Below the pieces are notes generated by a model that saw nothing but the letters and a program-made list of their open reading frames with translations, had not been told where the DNA came from and did no database searches. Positions 57,475-64,000 of a stretch of DNA of 64,000 nt are shown one piece after another; position 1 is the stretch's first letter; each line of letters begins with the position of its first letter. A program made the position numbers and the translations under genes. Source of the stretch: Domibacillus mangrovi. Its GTDB lineage: Bacteria; Bacillota; Bacilli; Bacillales; Domibacillaceae. The stretch is taken from assembly GCF_001906925.1 (NCBI RefSeq), contig NZ_MRWQ01000014.1:55461-119460 (forward strand), given 5' to 3'.

Positions 57475-57630
57475 TACAAGTCCAATCCCTTTGTACATCC
57501 GAGTTACCCCGCTGTTTTAAAGATTGAACATAACAGTTGTGTACCGCAACCGGGAGGCATCCGCCGAATCATCGATAAACCTCCCCCTCGTCAACTAAGC
57601 GTATTGTCGTCCCGCTTAGTTCAGGCGCTT
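57475..57630 (-). ncRNA. glmS: glmS ribozyme-riboswitch
   Basis: The 5' leader of glmS matches the glmS ribozyme nearly base for base as I remember it from B. subtilis. It begins agcgcctgaactaagcg (cleavage just before gcgcc), continues cgcttagttgacgag, gaggtttatcga, cggcggatgcctcccgg and gcggtacac, and ends with the cagcggggtaactcggatgt element. Glucosamine-6-phosphate triggers self-cleavage and lowers glmS mRNA. It lies 80-240 nt before the start codon, as in other Bacillaceae. Confidence 0.96.
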
Positions 57631-57688
57631 TTAAGTCAAACTAGTAAACCCTACTCTGCTCCTTTCTTAGTGTAAGTAAAACACAGTA

Positions 57689-57717
57689 ATCATACCTTTT
57701 TTTATTCCTCTCGTCAA
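57689..57717 (-). promoter_or_regulatory. Sigma-A promoter of glmS
   Basis: TTGACG (57712-57717), 17-bp spacer, TATGAT (57689-57694), about 60 bp upstream of the ribozyme cleavage site. Confidence 0.85.
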
Positions 57718-57974
57718 TTAAAAACCTAGTCCCCCTCTTTTAAAAACAGTGCAATACGACAAGCCAGGGCCAGTGCTCCATGATGAACATATCATTTAAT
57801 TCGCTTCTTTCTACAATCATACCTGCATGCAATAGAAAAAAACATTGCTGACCAACTGAGCTTCACAAATTTAAAAAGATAAACCAAAGTGCCTATGGCA
57901 TCGTACATACTATTAATAGATGCGGATGAAGAGAAAAATGGAACCGCCATTATCAAATGATGAAACTTCATTTT
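57718..57974. other. Intergenic stretch, no gene seen
   Basis: Between the glmS promoter and the glmM terminator; no coding frame with a start site and no repeat copy. Confidence 0.4.
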
Positions 57975-58026
57975 TCAAAAAAGACAGGCTGAACATCCAG
58001 TTGTCACTGACTGCCTAGCCTGCCCC
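57975..58026 (-). terminator. Terminator of the sigW-glmM region
   Basis: Minus-strand ggcaggct pairs with agcctgtc and a run of Ts follows, just after glmM. Confidence 0.7.
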
Positions 58027-58041
58027 TTTTGTTTATTTCAT

Positions 58042-59388
58042 TTAAAGACCCAATTCTTCTTCTACAATGGTTGCAATGCGTTCTGTATAAGAATGGCATT
58101 GCTCTTCTGTTGCAGCTTCGACCATGACGCGCACAAGCGGTTCTGTACCAGATGGACGTACAAGTACGCGGCCATTTCCAGCCATTTCCGCTTCTACTTT
58201 TTCAATCTCGGCTTTTACTTTTTCATTATCTGTGACATGATGTTTATCCGTCACACGGATGTTTACGAGTGTCTGCGGAAACTTTTTCATGTCTGCAGCC
58301 AGTTCTGACAATGACTTTTTTGTCGTTTTCATAATATTCACAAGCTGAAGACCACTAAGTAAACCATCACCTGTTGTATTGTAATCTAGGAAAATAATAT
58401 GGCCGGATTGTTCACCGCCAAGATTATAATTATATTTTTTCATCGCTTCAACAACGTAACGATCACCAACAGCTGTCTGCTCGCTCTTAATGCCTATTTC
58501 TTCAAGCCCTTTATAGAACCCAAGATTACTCATCACTGTTGATACAATCGTATCATTTGTTAACTTACCCTGCTCTTTGAAATAACGCGCGCAAATAAAC
58601 ATAATTTGATCGCCATCAACAATATTCCCTTTTTCGTCAACAGCAATTAAACGATCGCCATCACCATCAAATGCAAGACCTAAATGAGCTTCTTTTTCTT
58701 TCACAAACTGTACTAGTTTCTCCGGATGTGTAGAACCGACACCATCGTTAATATTTAAGCCATTCGGCGAGGCACCCATTGTCGAAATATCGGCTTCAAG
58801 ATCGGCAAACAAATGCGTAGCAAGCGCAGATGCGGCGCCATGTGCACAGTCAAGCGCTACATGAATTCCGTGGAAATCTTCATCAACAGCTTGCTTTAAA
58901 TATTGAATATACTTTTGGCCGCCTTCAAGATAATCATTCAAAGACCCTAACTCACTGCCTGAAGGACGCGGCAATGTATCGTCTTCCTGATCAAGAAGCG
59001 CTTCAATTTCCAATTCCTGTTCGTCAGATAATTTAAAGCCATCTGAGCCAAAAAACTTAATTCCATTATCTTGAACGGGGTTGTGAGAAGCTGAAATCAT
59101 GACCCCAGCCTGGGCATCCATCGCTTTCGTCAAATACGCCACACCCGGTGTCGTGATAACACCGAGACGCATGACTTCAGCACCGATTGACAGAAGACCT
59201 GCGACAAGCGCACCTTCAAGCATTGGTCCAGAAATACGTGTATCACGTCCAATTAATACTTTCGGACGCCGATCCGTATTTTTCGTTAACACGTACCCAC
59301 CAAAACGGCCCAGTTTAAATGCAAGTTCCGGTGTCAATTCTGTATTTGCTACACCTCTGACACCATCTGTACCAAAATACTTACCCAT
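58042..59388 (-). CDS. glmM: Phosphoglucosamine mutase
   Basis: Converts glucosamine-6-phosphate to glucosamine-1-phosphate for UDP-GlcNAc. 448 residues: N-terminal [14 protein letters not shown], phospho-serine loop [17 protein letters not shown], metal loop AFDGDGDRL, sugar loop GGEQSGHI, phosphate-binding loop [15 protein letters not shown]. Follows cdaR in the conserved cdaA-cdaR-glmM order, in which CdaA activity is known to be tied to GlmM. Start at 59388 behind ggaga. Confidence 0.97.
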   Translation of the reverse strand: MGKYFGTDGVRGVANTELTPELAFKLGRFGGYVLTKNTDRRPKVLIGRDTRISGPMLEGALVAGLLSIGAEVMRLGVITTPGVAYLTKAMDAQAGVMISASHNPVQDNGIKFFGSDGFKLSDEQELEIEALLDQEDDTLPRPSGSELGSLNDYLEGGQKYIQYLKQAVDEDFHGIHVALDCAHGAASALATHLFADLEADISTMGASPNGLNINDGVGSTHPEKLVQFVKEKEAHLGLAFDGDGDRLIAVDEKGNIVDGDQIMFICARYFKEQGKLTNDTIVSTVMSNLGFYKGLEEIGIKSEQTAVGDRYVVEAMKKYNYNLGGEQSGHIIFLDYNTTGDGLLSGLQLVNIMKTTKKSLSELAADMKKFPQTLVNIRVTDKHHVTDNEKVKAEIEKVEAEMAGNGRVLVRPSGTEPLVRVMVEAATEEQCHSYTERIATIVEEELGL

Positions 59389-59425
59389 CTATTGTTTTCT
59401 CTCCTTTAATGAAACTGCTCAATCA

Positions 59426-60385
59426 TTATTTTGCAGTTGTTTTTTCCACTGTTACTTTCACTTTTACTACTTGTGGTGACGTAAAATTAATTCCATTTCC
59501 AAGCTCAATAGGCACCGTCATCGTTGTATCTTTTGTTACGCTGCTTACATCAACAGGGATTGTGAGCTCTACTAGTTCTTCCAGCACCATTTCTTTTCCG
59601 TAAACCGTCACTTCCTCAATATCTGGTTCAAGTGATACAATTTTTATTCCAGTCGGCGGTTCTCCTTTTGGAACGGCTTTGATCTCTACTTTTTTACTAG
59701 GGTTTTTAACGGAGATAGACATTTGAACGGTCTCCGGTTCGATTTTCACATCAAGTTTATTTAAATCGCCATCTAGCACCTGCACATTGGCAGTCGCCGT
59801 TGTTTCTTCATCAATCTGCTGTCCGCTTGTCAACGCCGCTTTTACAAAAGCAATTTTCTCAATATCCGACTGTGAACCGGTTACTTTCACTTCCTGAGGA
59901 GCGACTGTCACAGTATCAACTTGATAGCCTTCCGCCAAAGCTGAATCATTGAATTCTGGTTTAACAGAATACGTCTTGGTCACTCTTTCTTCAATCGACA
60001 CTTCGACAGCGGCCGGTTGAATAGATACCTTCAGCTTATCCGAAAAGTTTTCATGTTTGATCGCAACTTGATGGGTACCCAGTTCAAGACCCGTCATATC
60101 AGCATACAGTCTAAAATCGCGTAGACGCTTCGCTGACTCAATTAAACTCTTTGGTCCTGACAATTCGACACGTACCTGCTTAGGCAGCCCAGAAATATAT
60201 AAATTTTCTGTATCATAATAGGCTTGTACAGGTACATTCGTCAACACCTCTGATGTCTCCTGGCCAGAATTGTCTATACGTTGTGCTAGCTCAAAATCAT
60301 CAAAATTTAAAGATACATATAGCAAAAAGGCTAGTAAAAGGGCTACAACACGTACAAACCATTTACTTTCAATAAATTTATCCAT
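59426..60385 (-). CDS. cdaR: CdaA regulator (YbbR-domain protein)
   Basis: 319 residues. N-terminal transmembrane anchor (WFVRVVALLLAFLLYVSL), then an extracytoplasmic array of YbbR repeats (about four, each about 80 residues with V-x-V-x-G/S-x-I motifs such as VKVTGSQSDIEKI and VTVYGKEMVLEEL). Controls the diadenylate cyclase CdaA encoded just upstream. ATG 60385 follows ggcggag and overlaps the end of cdaA by 8 bp. A longer frame to 60436 lies inside cdaA and is not used. Confidence 0.94.
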   Translation of the reverse strand: MDKFIESKWFVRVVALLLAFLLYVSLNFDDFELAQRIDNSGQETSEVLTNVPVQAYYDTENLYISGLPKQVRVELSGPKSLIESAKRLRDFRLYADMTGLELGTHQVAIKHENFSDKLKVSIQPAAVEVSIEERVTKTYSVKPEFNDSALAEGYQVDTVTVAPQEVKVTGSQSDIEKIAFVKAALTSGQQIDEETTATANVQVLDGDLNKLDVKIEPETVQMSISVKNPSKKVEIKAVPKGEPPTGIKIVSLEPDIEEVTVYGKEMVLEELVELTIPVDVSSVTKDTTMTVPIELGNGINFTSPQVVKVKVTVEKTTAK

Positions 60386-61217
60386 TGCTTCTCCGCCCCT
60401 TCCACGCCCAGCGGTTAGAAGTTTCATTTTTTTCAATACCTGATAACAGTTGGTGTTCTAGAATCCCTTCAAATTCTTCTTCTGTCAAGTCACGGTATAG
60501 GTCACCATTTCTCGTCACCGAAATTGCACCCGTTTCTTCTGACACAATAATTGTTAAACTATCTGTCACTTCACTAATGCCAAGTGCTGCTCTATGACGC
60601 GTCCCAAGTTCTTTTGAAATGAACGGATTTTCCGACAACGGCAAATAACAAGCCGCAGCAGCGATTTGATCTTTTTGAATAATAACTGCACCATCATGAA
60701 GTGGTGTATTCGGAATGAAAACATTAATTAATAACTCTGACGTAATGACAGATTGCATCGGAATTCCTGTCTCAATATAATCATTCATGCCCGTCTCTTT
60801 TTCAATTGAGATCAGCGCACCAATCCGCCGTTTGCTCATATAACGAACCGATTTGAGAAGCGCTTCAATAATTTTCCGCTGTTCTTCATCTTCCTGAATC
60901 GCACTCCGGGAAAAAAACCGGCCACGTCCTAGCTGTTCAAGCGCACGCCGTACTTCTGGCTGGAATATGATAATGACCGCAAGAAAACCCCATGTGAGCG
61001 CCTGCTCCATAATCCAGCTGAGCGTACTAAGACCAAATAGTCCGCTAACCGCCCTCACGATGACGATCACAAAAATTCCTTTTAATAGCTGAACAGCCTT
61101 TGTCCCTCGAATCACCATTAATAATTTATAAACAACATACCATACAAGTAATATATCAATTGCATTCGATAAATAATCAATAAATGTAAAATCTTGAAAA
61201 TAAGTGATATACGGCAT
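60378..61217 (-). CDS. cdaA: Diadenylate cyclase CdaA
   Basis: Makes cyclic di-AMP from two ATP; essential second messenger for potassium and wall homeostasis. 279 residues: three N-terminal transmembrane segments (about 13-90), then the DAC domain with the catalytic LHDGAVII and GTRHRAALGISE motifs. Length normal. Start at 61217 behind ggagg. Confidence 0.97.
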   Translation of the reverse strand: MPYITYFQDFTFIDYLSNAIDILLVWYVVYKLLMVIRGTKAVQLLKGIFVIVIVRAVSGLFGLSTLSWIMEQALTWGFLAVIIIFQPEVRRALEQLGRGRFFSRSAIQEDEEQRKIIEALLKSVRYMSKRRIGALISIEKETGMNDYIETGIPMQSVITSELLINVFIPNTPLHDGAVIIQKDQIAAAACYLPLSENPFISKELGTRHRAALGISEVTDSLTIIVSEETGAISVTRNGDLYRDLTEEEFEGILEHQLLSGIEKNETSNRWAWKGRRSNG

Positions 61218-61330
61218 ACTTTATCCTCCAGGTTGGAATTACGGAGCCGTGAAGAAAATAGCTTTCTTCTTTAACCTGTCTATTATAGCACATGAGATGA
61301 AAAGAAGCAGATGTTTGCCCGCTGCTTCTT

Positions 61331-61927
61331 TTATTTAAACAACGATTTTATTTCAAACCAGAGACGTTCGAACAGACGGTCAATCTCTTCAATTTCTCCT
61401 GTTACGCTTCCAGCCGCCGCCATATATCGCTCCCCGTTAATAACCGTCACATCCCCGTTAACTGCGCCTTCAATTCGAATATCCCCATTTTTCACAACAA
61501 CATCCTCTTCAATTACTGTGCCCGGCGGGACAATAACCGTTTCGTTCTCTACCTTTAGTTCACTGTTTTTTGTAAAAGCAAACTGATGATCCCTCTGCTC
61601 CAGCATTGAGAAAAATCCACCGCCCATTAACAGGAGAAATAAAGCAGCCGCCGTAAAAAAGGGATGATTTCTAAGCCATCGTTCCACGCCCATTTTCTTC
61701 TTATCTCTTGGAAGTGATGCCATTACTCTAGCCTTAAAACCAGCCGGTGCTGCTATATGAGATGCACTTTGAACAAATGCAATCGTTTTTTTCAATTCAA
61801 GATAATGATGCTTACAGTCTTCACACGTTTCAATGTGTAACTTTAGTTCCTCTTTCGCATCATTTTCAATTTCCCCATCCAGATACTCATGCATATAATG
61901 AACAATCTGTTTCGGACAAGATGTCAT
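61331..61927 (-). CDS. rsiW: Anti-sigma-W factor RsiW
   Basis: 198-residue membrane anti-sigma factor that holds SigW inactive until proteolysis by PrsW/RasP. Zinc anti-sigma motif HIETCEDC near residues 31-38, one transmembrane segment (about 88-106, PFFTAAALFLLLMGGGFF), and an extracytoplasmic domain. Begins 20 bp after sigW, same operon. Length matches the family. Confidence 0.94.
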   Translation of the reverse strand: MTSCPKQIVHYMHEYLDGEIENDAKEELKLHIETCEDCKHHYLELKKTIAFVQSASHIAAPAGFKARVMASLPRDKKKMGVERWLRNHPFFTAAALFLLLMGGGFFSMLEQRDHQFAFTKNSELKVENETVIVPPGTVIEEDVVVKNGDIRIEGAVNGDVTVINGERYMAAAGSVTGEIEEIDRLFERLWFEIKSLFK

Positions 61928-61946
61928 CGTTCATCACACCCTTTCA

Positions 61947-62510
61947 TTACAAATGACGCAAATGCTTTCGCAATGCTTCTCTGCCCCGGTGTACACGTGT
62001 TTTCACTGTTCCGAGCGGAAGCTCCAATATATCCGCGATCTCTTGAAGCGGTAATTCCTCTACATATTTCAATACAATAACCGAACGATATTTTTCAGGG
62101 AGAAGCAAAATGGCTTGACGAATCGTTTCCTGTACTTCTAAACTTTCCACTTCCTCTTCAGGAAGCTGATCACCGGATGAAAGGTGAGAGTACATATTTA
62201 ATCCATCTGTTCCCGCAATTTCTGCATCAAGATGATAATCCGGTTTCTTTTTACGTATTTTGTCAATGCATAAATTCGTTGCAATGCGATATAGCCACGT
62301 TGAAAACTTCTTATCCTGATTATATGTGTGTATGTTTAAAAACGCCTTTAAAAATGTTTCCTGAGCTGCATCCTCTGCTTCATGCCGATCCCAAAGCATA
62401 CGAAAACAAATCTGGTACACTTTGTCTTTATACAATTCGACAATTTCACCAAATGCATTTTGATCACCTTTTAATACTTGTTTAATTCGTCTCTGTACCA
62501 TTAAATCCAT
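61947..62510 (-). CDS. sigW: ECF sigma factor SigW
   Basis: 187-residue ECF sigma factor for cell-envelope stress and antimicrobial-peptide resistance. Region 2 (DKVYQICFRMLWDRHEAEDAAQETFLKAF...FSTWLYRIATNLCID) and region 4 (LPEKYRSVIVLKYVEELPLQEIADILELPLGTVKTRVHRGREAL) are complete. Start at 62510 behind ggggggaga. Has its own sigma-W promoter. Start of the sigW-rsiW operon; cdaA follows about 110 bp later. Confidence 0.96.
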   Translation of the reverse strand: MDLMVQRRIKQVLKGDQNAFGEIVELYKDKVYQICFRMLWDRHEAEDAAQETFLKAFLNIHTYNQDKKFSTWLYRIATNLCIDKIRKKKPDYHLDAEIAGTDGLNMYSHLSSGDQLPEEEVESLEVQETIRQAILLLPEKYRSVIVLKYVEELPLQEIADILELPLGTVKTRVHRGREALRKHLRHL

Positions 62511-62543
62511 TTTTTCTCCCCCCGCCCTGGCGGTATATGTCTA

Positions 62544-62569
62544 TACGGATGCATTACATAAAAGTTTCA
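62544..62569 (-). promoter_or_regulatory. Sigma-W autoregulatory promoter
   Basis: TGAAAC (62564-62569), 16-bp spacer, CGTA (62544-62547), the consensus sigma-W promoter, about 35 bp before sigW. Confidence 0.92.
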
Positions 62570-62598
62570 ACAAAGTAGTAAAAAACGATAATTAATTG

Positions 62599-62626
62599 TT
62601 TACATTTATTTGAAATGATGTATGAT
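62599..62626 (+). promoter_or_regulatory. Possible sigma-A promoter of the Spo0E-like gene
   Basis: TTTACA, 16-bp spacer, TATGAT, 40 bp before the small gene. Confidence 0.55.
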
Positions 62627-62666
62627 TATATATGTAAGCCTTTATGATTAAGGAGGGTATCAACAT

Positions 62667-62816
62667 ATGCAATTAATACACCTTCAGAACGAAATTGAAA
62701 ACTGCCGATACGAAATGATTTCACTTGCAATGAAGACATCACTCTCTGATATTGATGTAGTGGAATTAAGTCAAAAGCTTGACCAACTGCTCAATGAATA
62801 TCAACAAATTAAATAA
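62667..62816 (+). CDS. Spo0E-like aspartyl-phosphate phosphatase
   Basis: 49-residue helical-hairpin protein that would dephosphorylate Spo0A~P and so delay sporulation. Family pattern: an Asn/Glu-rich helix (LQNEIENCRYEMISLA) then SLSD-x-D-V-V-E-LSQKLDQLLNEY, close to the SQELD signature (here SQKLD). Strong aaggagg site before the ATG. Divergent from sigW, with its own terminator. Confidence 0.88.
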   Translation: MQLIHLQNEIENCRYEMISLAMKTSLSDIDVVELSQKLDQLLNEYQQIK

Positions 62817-62856
62817 AATGGAAGCAACACCATACTGAAGCTGCTTCCATTTTATA
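62815..62856 (+). terminator. Terminator of the Spo0E-like gene
   Basis: aaaatggaagca/tgcttccatttt stem followed by T-rich sequence. Confidence 0.85.
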
Positions 62857-62955
62857 TTTATTATAACAGTTTTCATAGAATAACAAAGCTATCAATGCAA
62901 CTGATGCTTCCGCAATTAATTCTTTTCCACCTTTATCTGACCCTTCTTCGATAAA

Positions 62956-63005
62956 TAAAAAAGCTGACAACAAAACCAATAATAGGTTTGTTGTCAGCTT
63001 TTTTC
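62956..63005 (-). terminator. Terminator of the rRNA-tRNA operon
   Basis: Twenty-bp stem (aaaaaagctgacaacaaacc-like) around aataat, just after the last tRNA on the minus strand. Confidence 0.92.
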
Positions 63006-63009
63006 AAAG

Positions 63010-63082
63010 TGAGCCATGAAGGATTCGAACCTTCGACCCTCTGATTAAAAGTCAGATGCTCTACCAACTGAGCTAATGGCTC
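63010..63082 (-). tRNA. tRNA-Lys (TTT)
   Basis: Cloverleaf with anticodon loop CTTTTAA and TTCGAATCC T-arm. Last gene of the operon; CCA not encoded. Confidence 0.95.
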
Positions 63083-63089
63083 AAAATGG

Positions 63090-63161
63090 CTGGGCTAGCT
63101 GGATTCGAACCAGCGCATGACGGAGTCAAAGTCCGTTGCCTTACCGCTTGGCTATAGCCCA
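63090..63161 (-). tRNA. tRNA-Gln (TTG)
   Basis: Acceptor tgggcta/tagccca, anticodon loop CTTTGAC. CCA is encoded (63087-63089). Confidence 0.95.
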
Positions 63162-63235
63162 ATAGTATTTTTTGTATTAGTGTAACCTAAATTGAGAAAA
63201 AGAACATTGTGAATCTGTTCCTTTAGAGAAAATGG

Positions 63236-63316
63236 TGGAGGGGGGCAGATTCGAACTGCCGAACCCGAAGGAGCGGATTTACAGTCCGCCGCGTTTAGCC
63301 ACTTCGCTACCCCTCC
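63236..63316 (-). tRNA. tRNA-Tyr (GTA)
   Basis: Long variable arm, anticodon loop CTGTAAA, acceptor ggagggg. CCA encoded (63233-63235). Confidence 0.95.
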
Positions 63317-63344
63317 GCTATAATTTGTTCGCATAAAAAGATGG

Positions 63345-63417
<73 letters not shown>

Positions 63418-63437
63418 ATCATTAAAAGAATAAATGG

Positions 63438-63510
63438 TGGAGGATGACGGGATCGAACCGCCGACCCTCTGCTTGTAAGGCAGATGCTCTCCCAGCTGAG
63501 CTAATCCTCC
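63438..63510 (-). tRNA. tRNA-Val (TAC)
   Basis: Acceptor ggaggat, anticodon loop CTTACAA. CCA encoded (63435-63437). Confidence 0.95.
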
Positions 63511-63516
63511 AAATGA

Positions 63517-63588
63517 TGACCCCTACGGGATTCGAACCCGTGTTACCGCCGTGAAAGGGCGGTGTCTTAACCGCTTGACCAAGGGGCC
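63517..63588 (-). tRNA. tRNA-Glu (TTC)
   Basis: Acceptor ggcccct, anticodon loop CTTTCAC. CCA not encoded. Confidence 0.95.
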
Positions 63589-63619
63589 CTTATAAAATTA
63601 AACCAGTTTGAATGCAATA

Positions 63620-63692
63620 AGCTTCCAACCGGGTTCGAACCGGTGACCTCTTCCTTACCATGGAAGCACTCTACCTGCTGAGCTATGGAAGC
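63620..63692 (-). tRNA. tRNA-Thr (GGT)
   Basis: Acceptor gcttcca/tggaagc, anticodon loop ATGGTAA (GGT). CCA not encoded. Confidence 0.93.
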
Positions 63693-63702
63693 AAAGCAAT
63701 GG

Positions 63703-63774
63703 CTCCGCAGGCAAGACTCGAACTTGCGACCGATCGGTTAACAGCCGATTGCTCTACCACTGAGCTACTGCGGA
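63703..63774 (-). tRNA. tRNA-Asn (GTT)
   Basis: Acceptor tccgcag, anticodon loop CTGTTAA. CCA encoded (63700-63702). First tRNA after the 5S gene. Confidence 0.95.
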
Positions 63775-63900
63775 ATAATTTGATCAGTTACAATAATCAA
63801 ATCAAACTCTTGGGCATAAGTCGTCACCACTTATGTGATAAAAATATCTCTTTAATGGTCCATCTTATGTCAGCCAAGTTTAAATGATCATTTTCACTTT

Positions 63901-64000
63901 TGCCAGGCGGCGTCCTGCTCTCACAGGGGGAAACCCCCAACTAACATCGGCGCTGAAGAGCTTAACTGCCGTGTTCGGGATGGGAACGGGTGTGACGTCT
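63901..64000 (-). rRNA. 5S ribosomal RNA (partial)
   Basis: The 3' 100 or so nucleotides of a 5S rRNA: acacccgttcccatcccgaac, ttaagctcttcagcgccgat, gggggtttccccctgtgaga, and the end ggacgccgcctgg. The 5' end lies beyond the window. Heads the tRNA cluster, the usual end of a Bacillus rrn operon. Confidence 0.95.

Noticed and set aside
63152..63334. Small ORF over the tRNA genes
   Set aside because: It covers tRNA-Gln and tRNA-Tyr; the frame is an artefact.

Overview
The window is a low-GC chromosomal segment from an endospore-forming Bacillaceae bacterium. Evidence for this includes CotB-type spore-coat genes, a Spo0E-like phosphatase, the order sigW-rsiW-cdaA-cdaR-glmM-glmS with a glmS ribozyme, and a Bacillus-type rRNA/tRNA operon end. 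An ectABC operon suggests a salt-tolerant organism. I cannot name the species from sequence alone.

Layout. 1-8 kb: a cut-off chemoreceptor, a lipoprotein, a DUF2071 protein, a Gfo/Idh/MocA dehydrogenase, three CotB-domain coat genes and an AIM24 protein. 8-18 kb: L-lactate dehydrogenase, YwbE, a membrane protein, a YlbC-like CAP protein, a cold-shock protein, an FMN reductase, and a sulfur-scavenging group (two DszC/SfnB-like flavoproteins around SsuD). 18-31 kb: an FAD-oxidase/half-MFS pair, an alkyltransferase-like protein with adenine deaminase, an MFS pump, BrnQ, several small proteins, a PfpI protein, a Cu/Zn superoxide dismutase lipoprotein and an S-layer-homology protein. 31-47 kb is rich in export systems: MerR(Mta-like)/BmrA, a DHA2 MFS pump with an attenuator-like leader, a TetR-linked ABC-2 exporter, a MarR-linked heterodimeric ABC exporter, and a LysR/EamA pair. 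47-55 kb: a thioredoxin-like protein, a zinc metallopeptidase, ectABC, PhnA/YjdM, an MFS gene, and a decayed stretch with two gene remnants. 55-64 kb: conserved core genes (glmS, glmM, cdaR, cdaA, rsiW, sigW), a small Spo0E-like gene, eight tRNAs and the 3' part of a 5S rRNA.

The most unusual signal is a family of ten interspersed repeats. Complete copies begin and end with ATAAA (TTTAT on the other strand) or a one-base variant, and fold as a series of hairpins. There is a short form of about 155 bp and a long form of about 215-290 bp that carries extra hairpin modules. The first stem differs in sequence between copies but stays paired, which points to selection on structure. Copies sit at gene ends, supply stop codons or C-terminal codons to neighbouring genes, lie inside the ectoine and sulfonate operons, and bracket an ABC-exporter operon. 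They resemble, from memory, the bcr1 repeats of the Bacillus cereus group, but the modular long form and the linkage to operons look worth study.

Regulation visible in the sequence includes a MerR-type 19-bp-spacer promoter, TetR and MarR palindromes, a sigma-W autoregulatory promoter, a sigma-A promoter with glmS ribozyme, and a leader peptide overlapping a terminator in front of the DHA2 pump.
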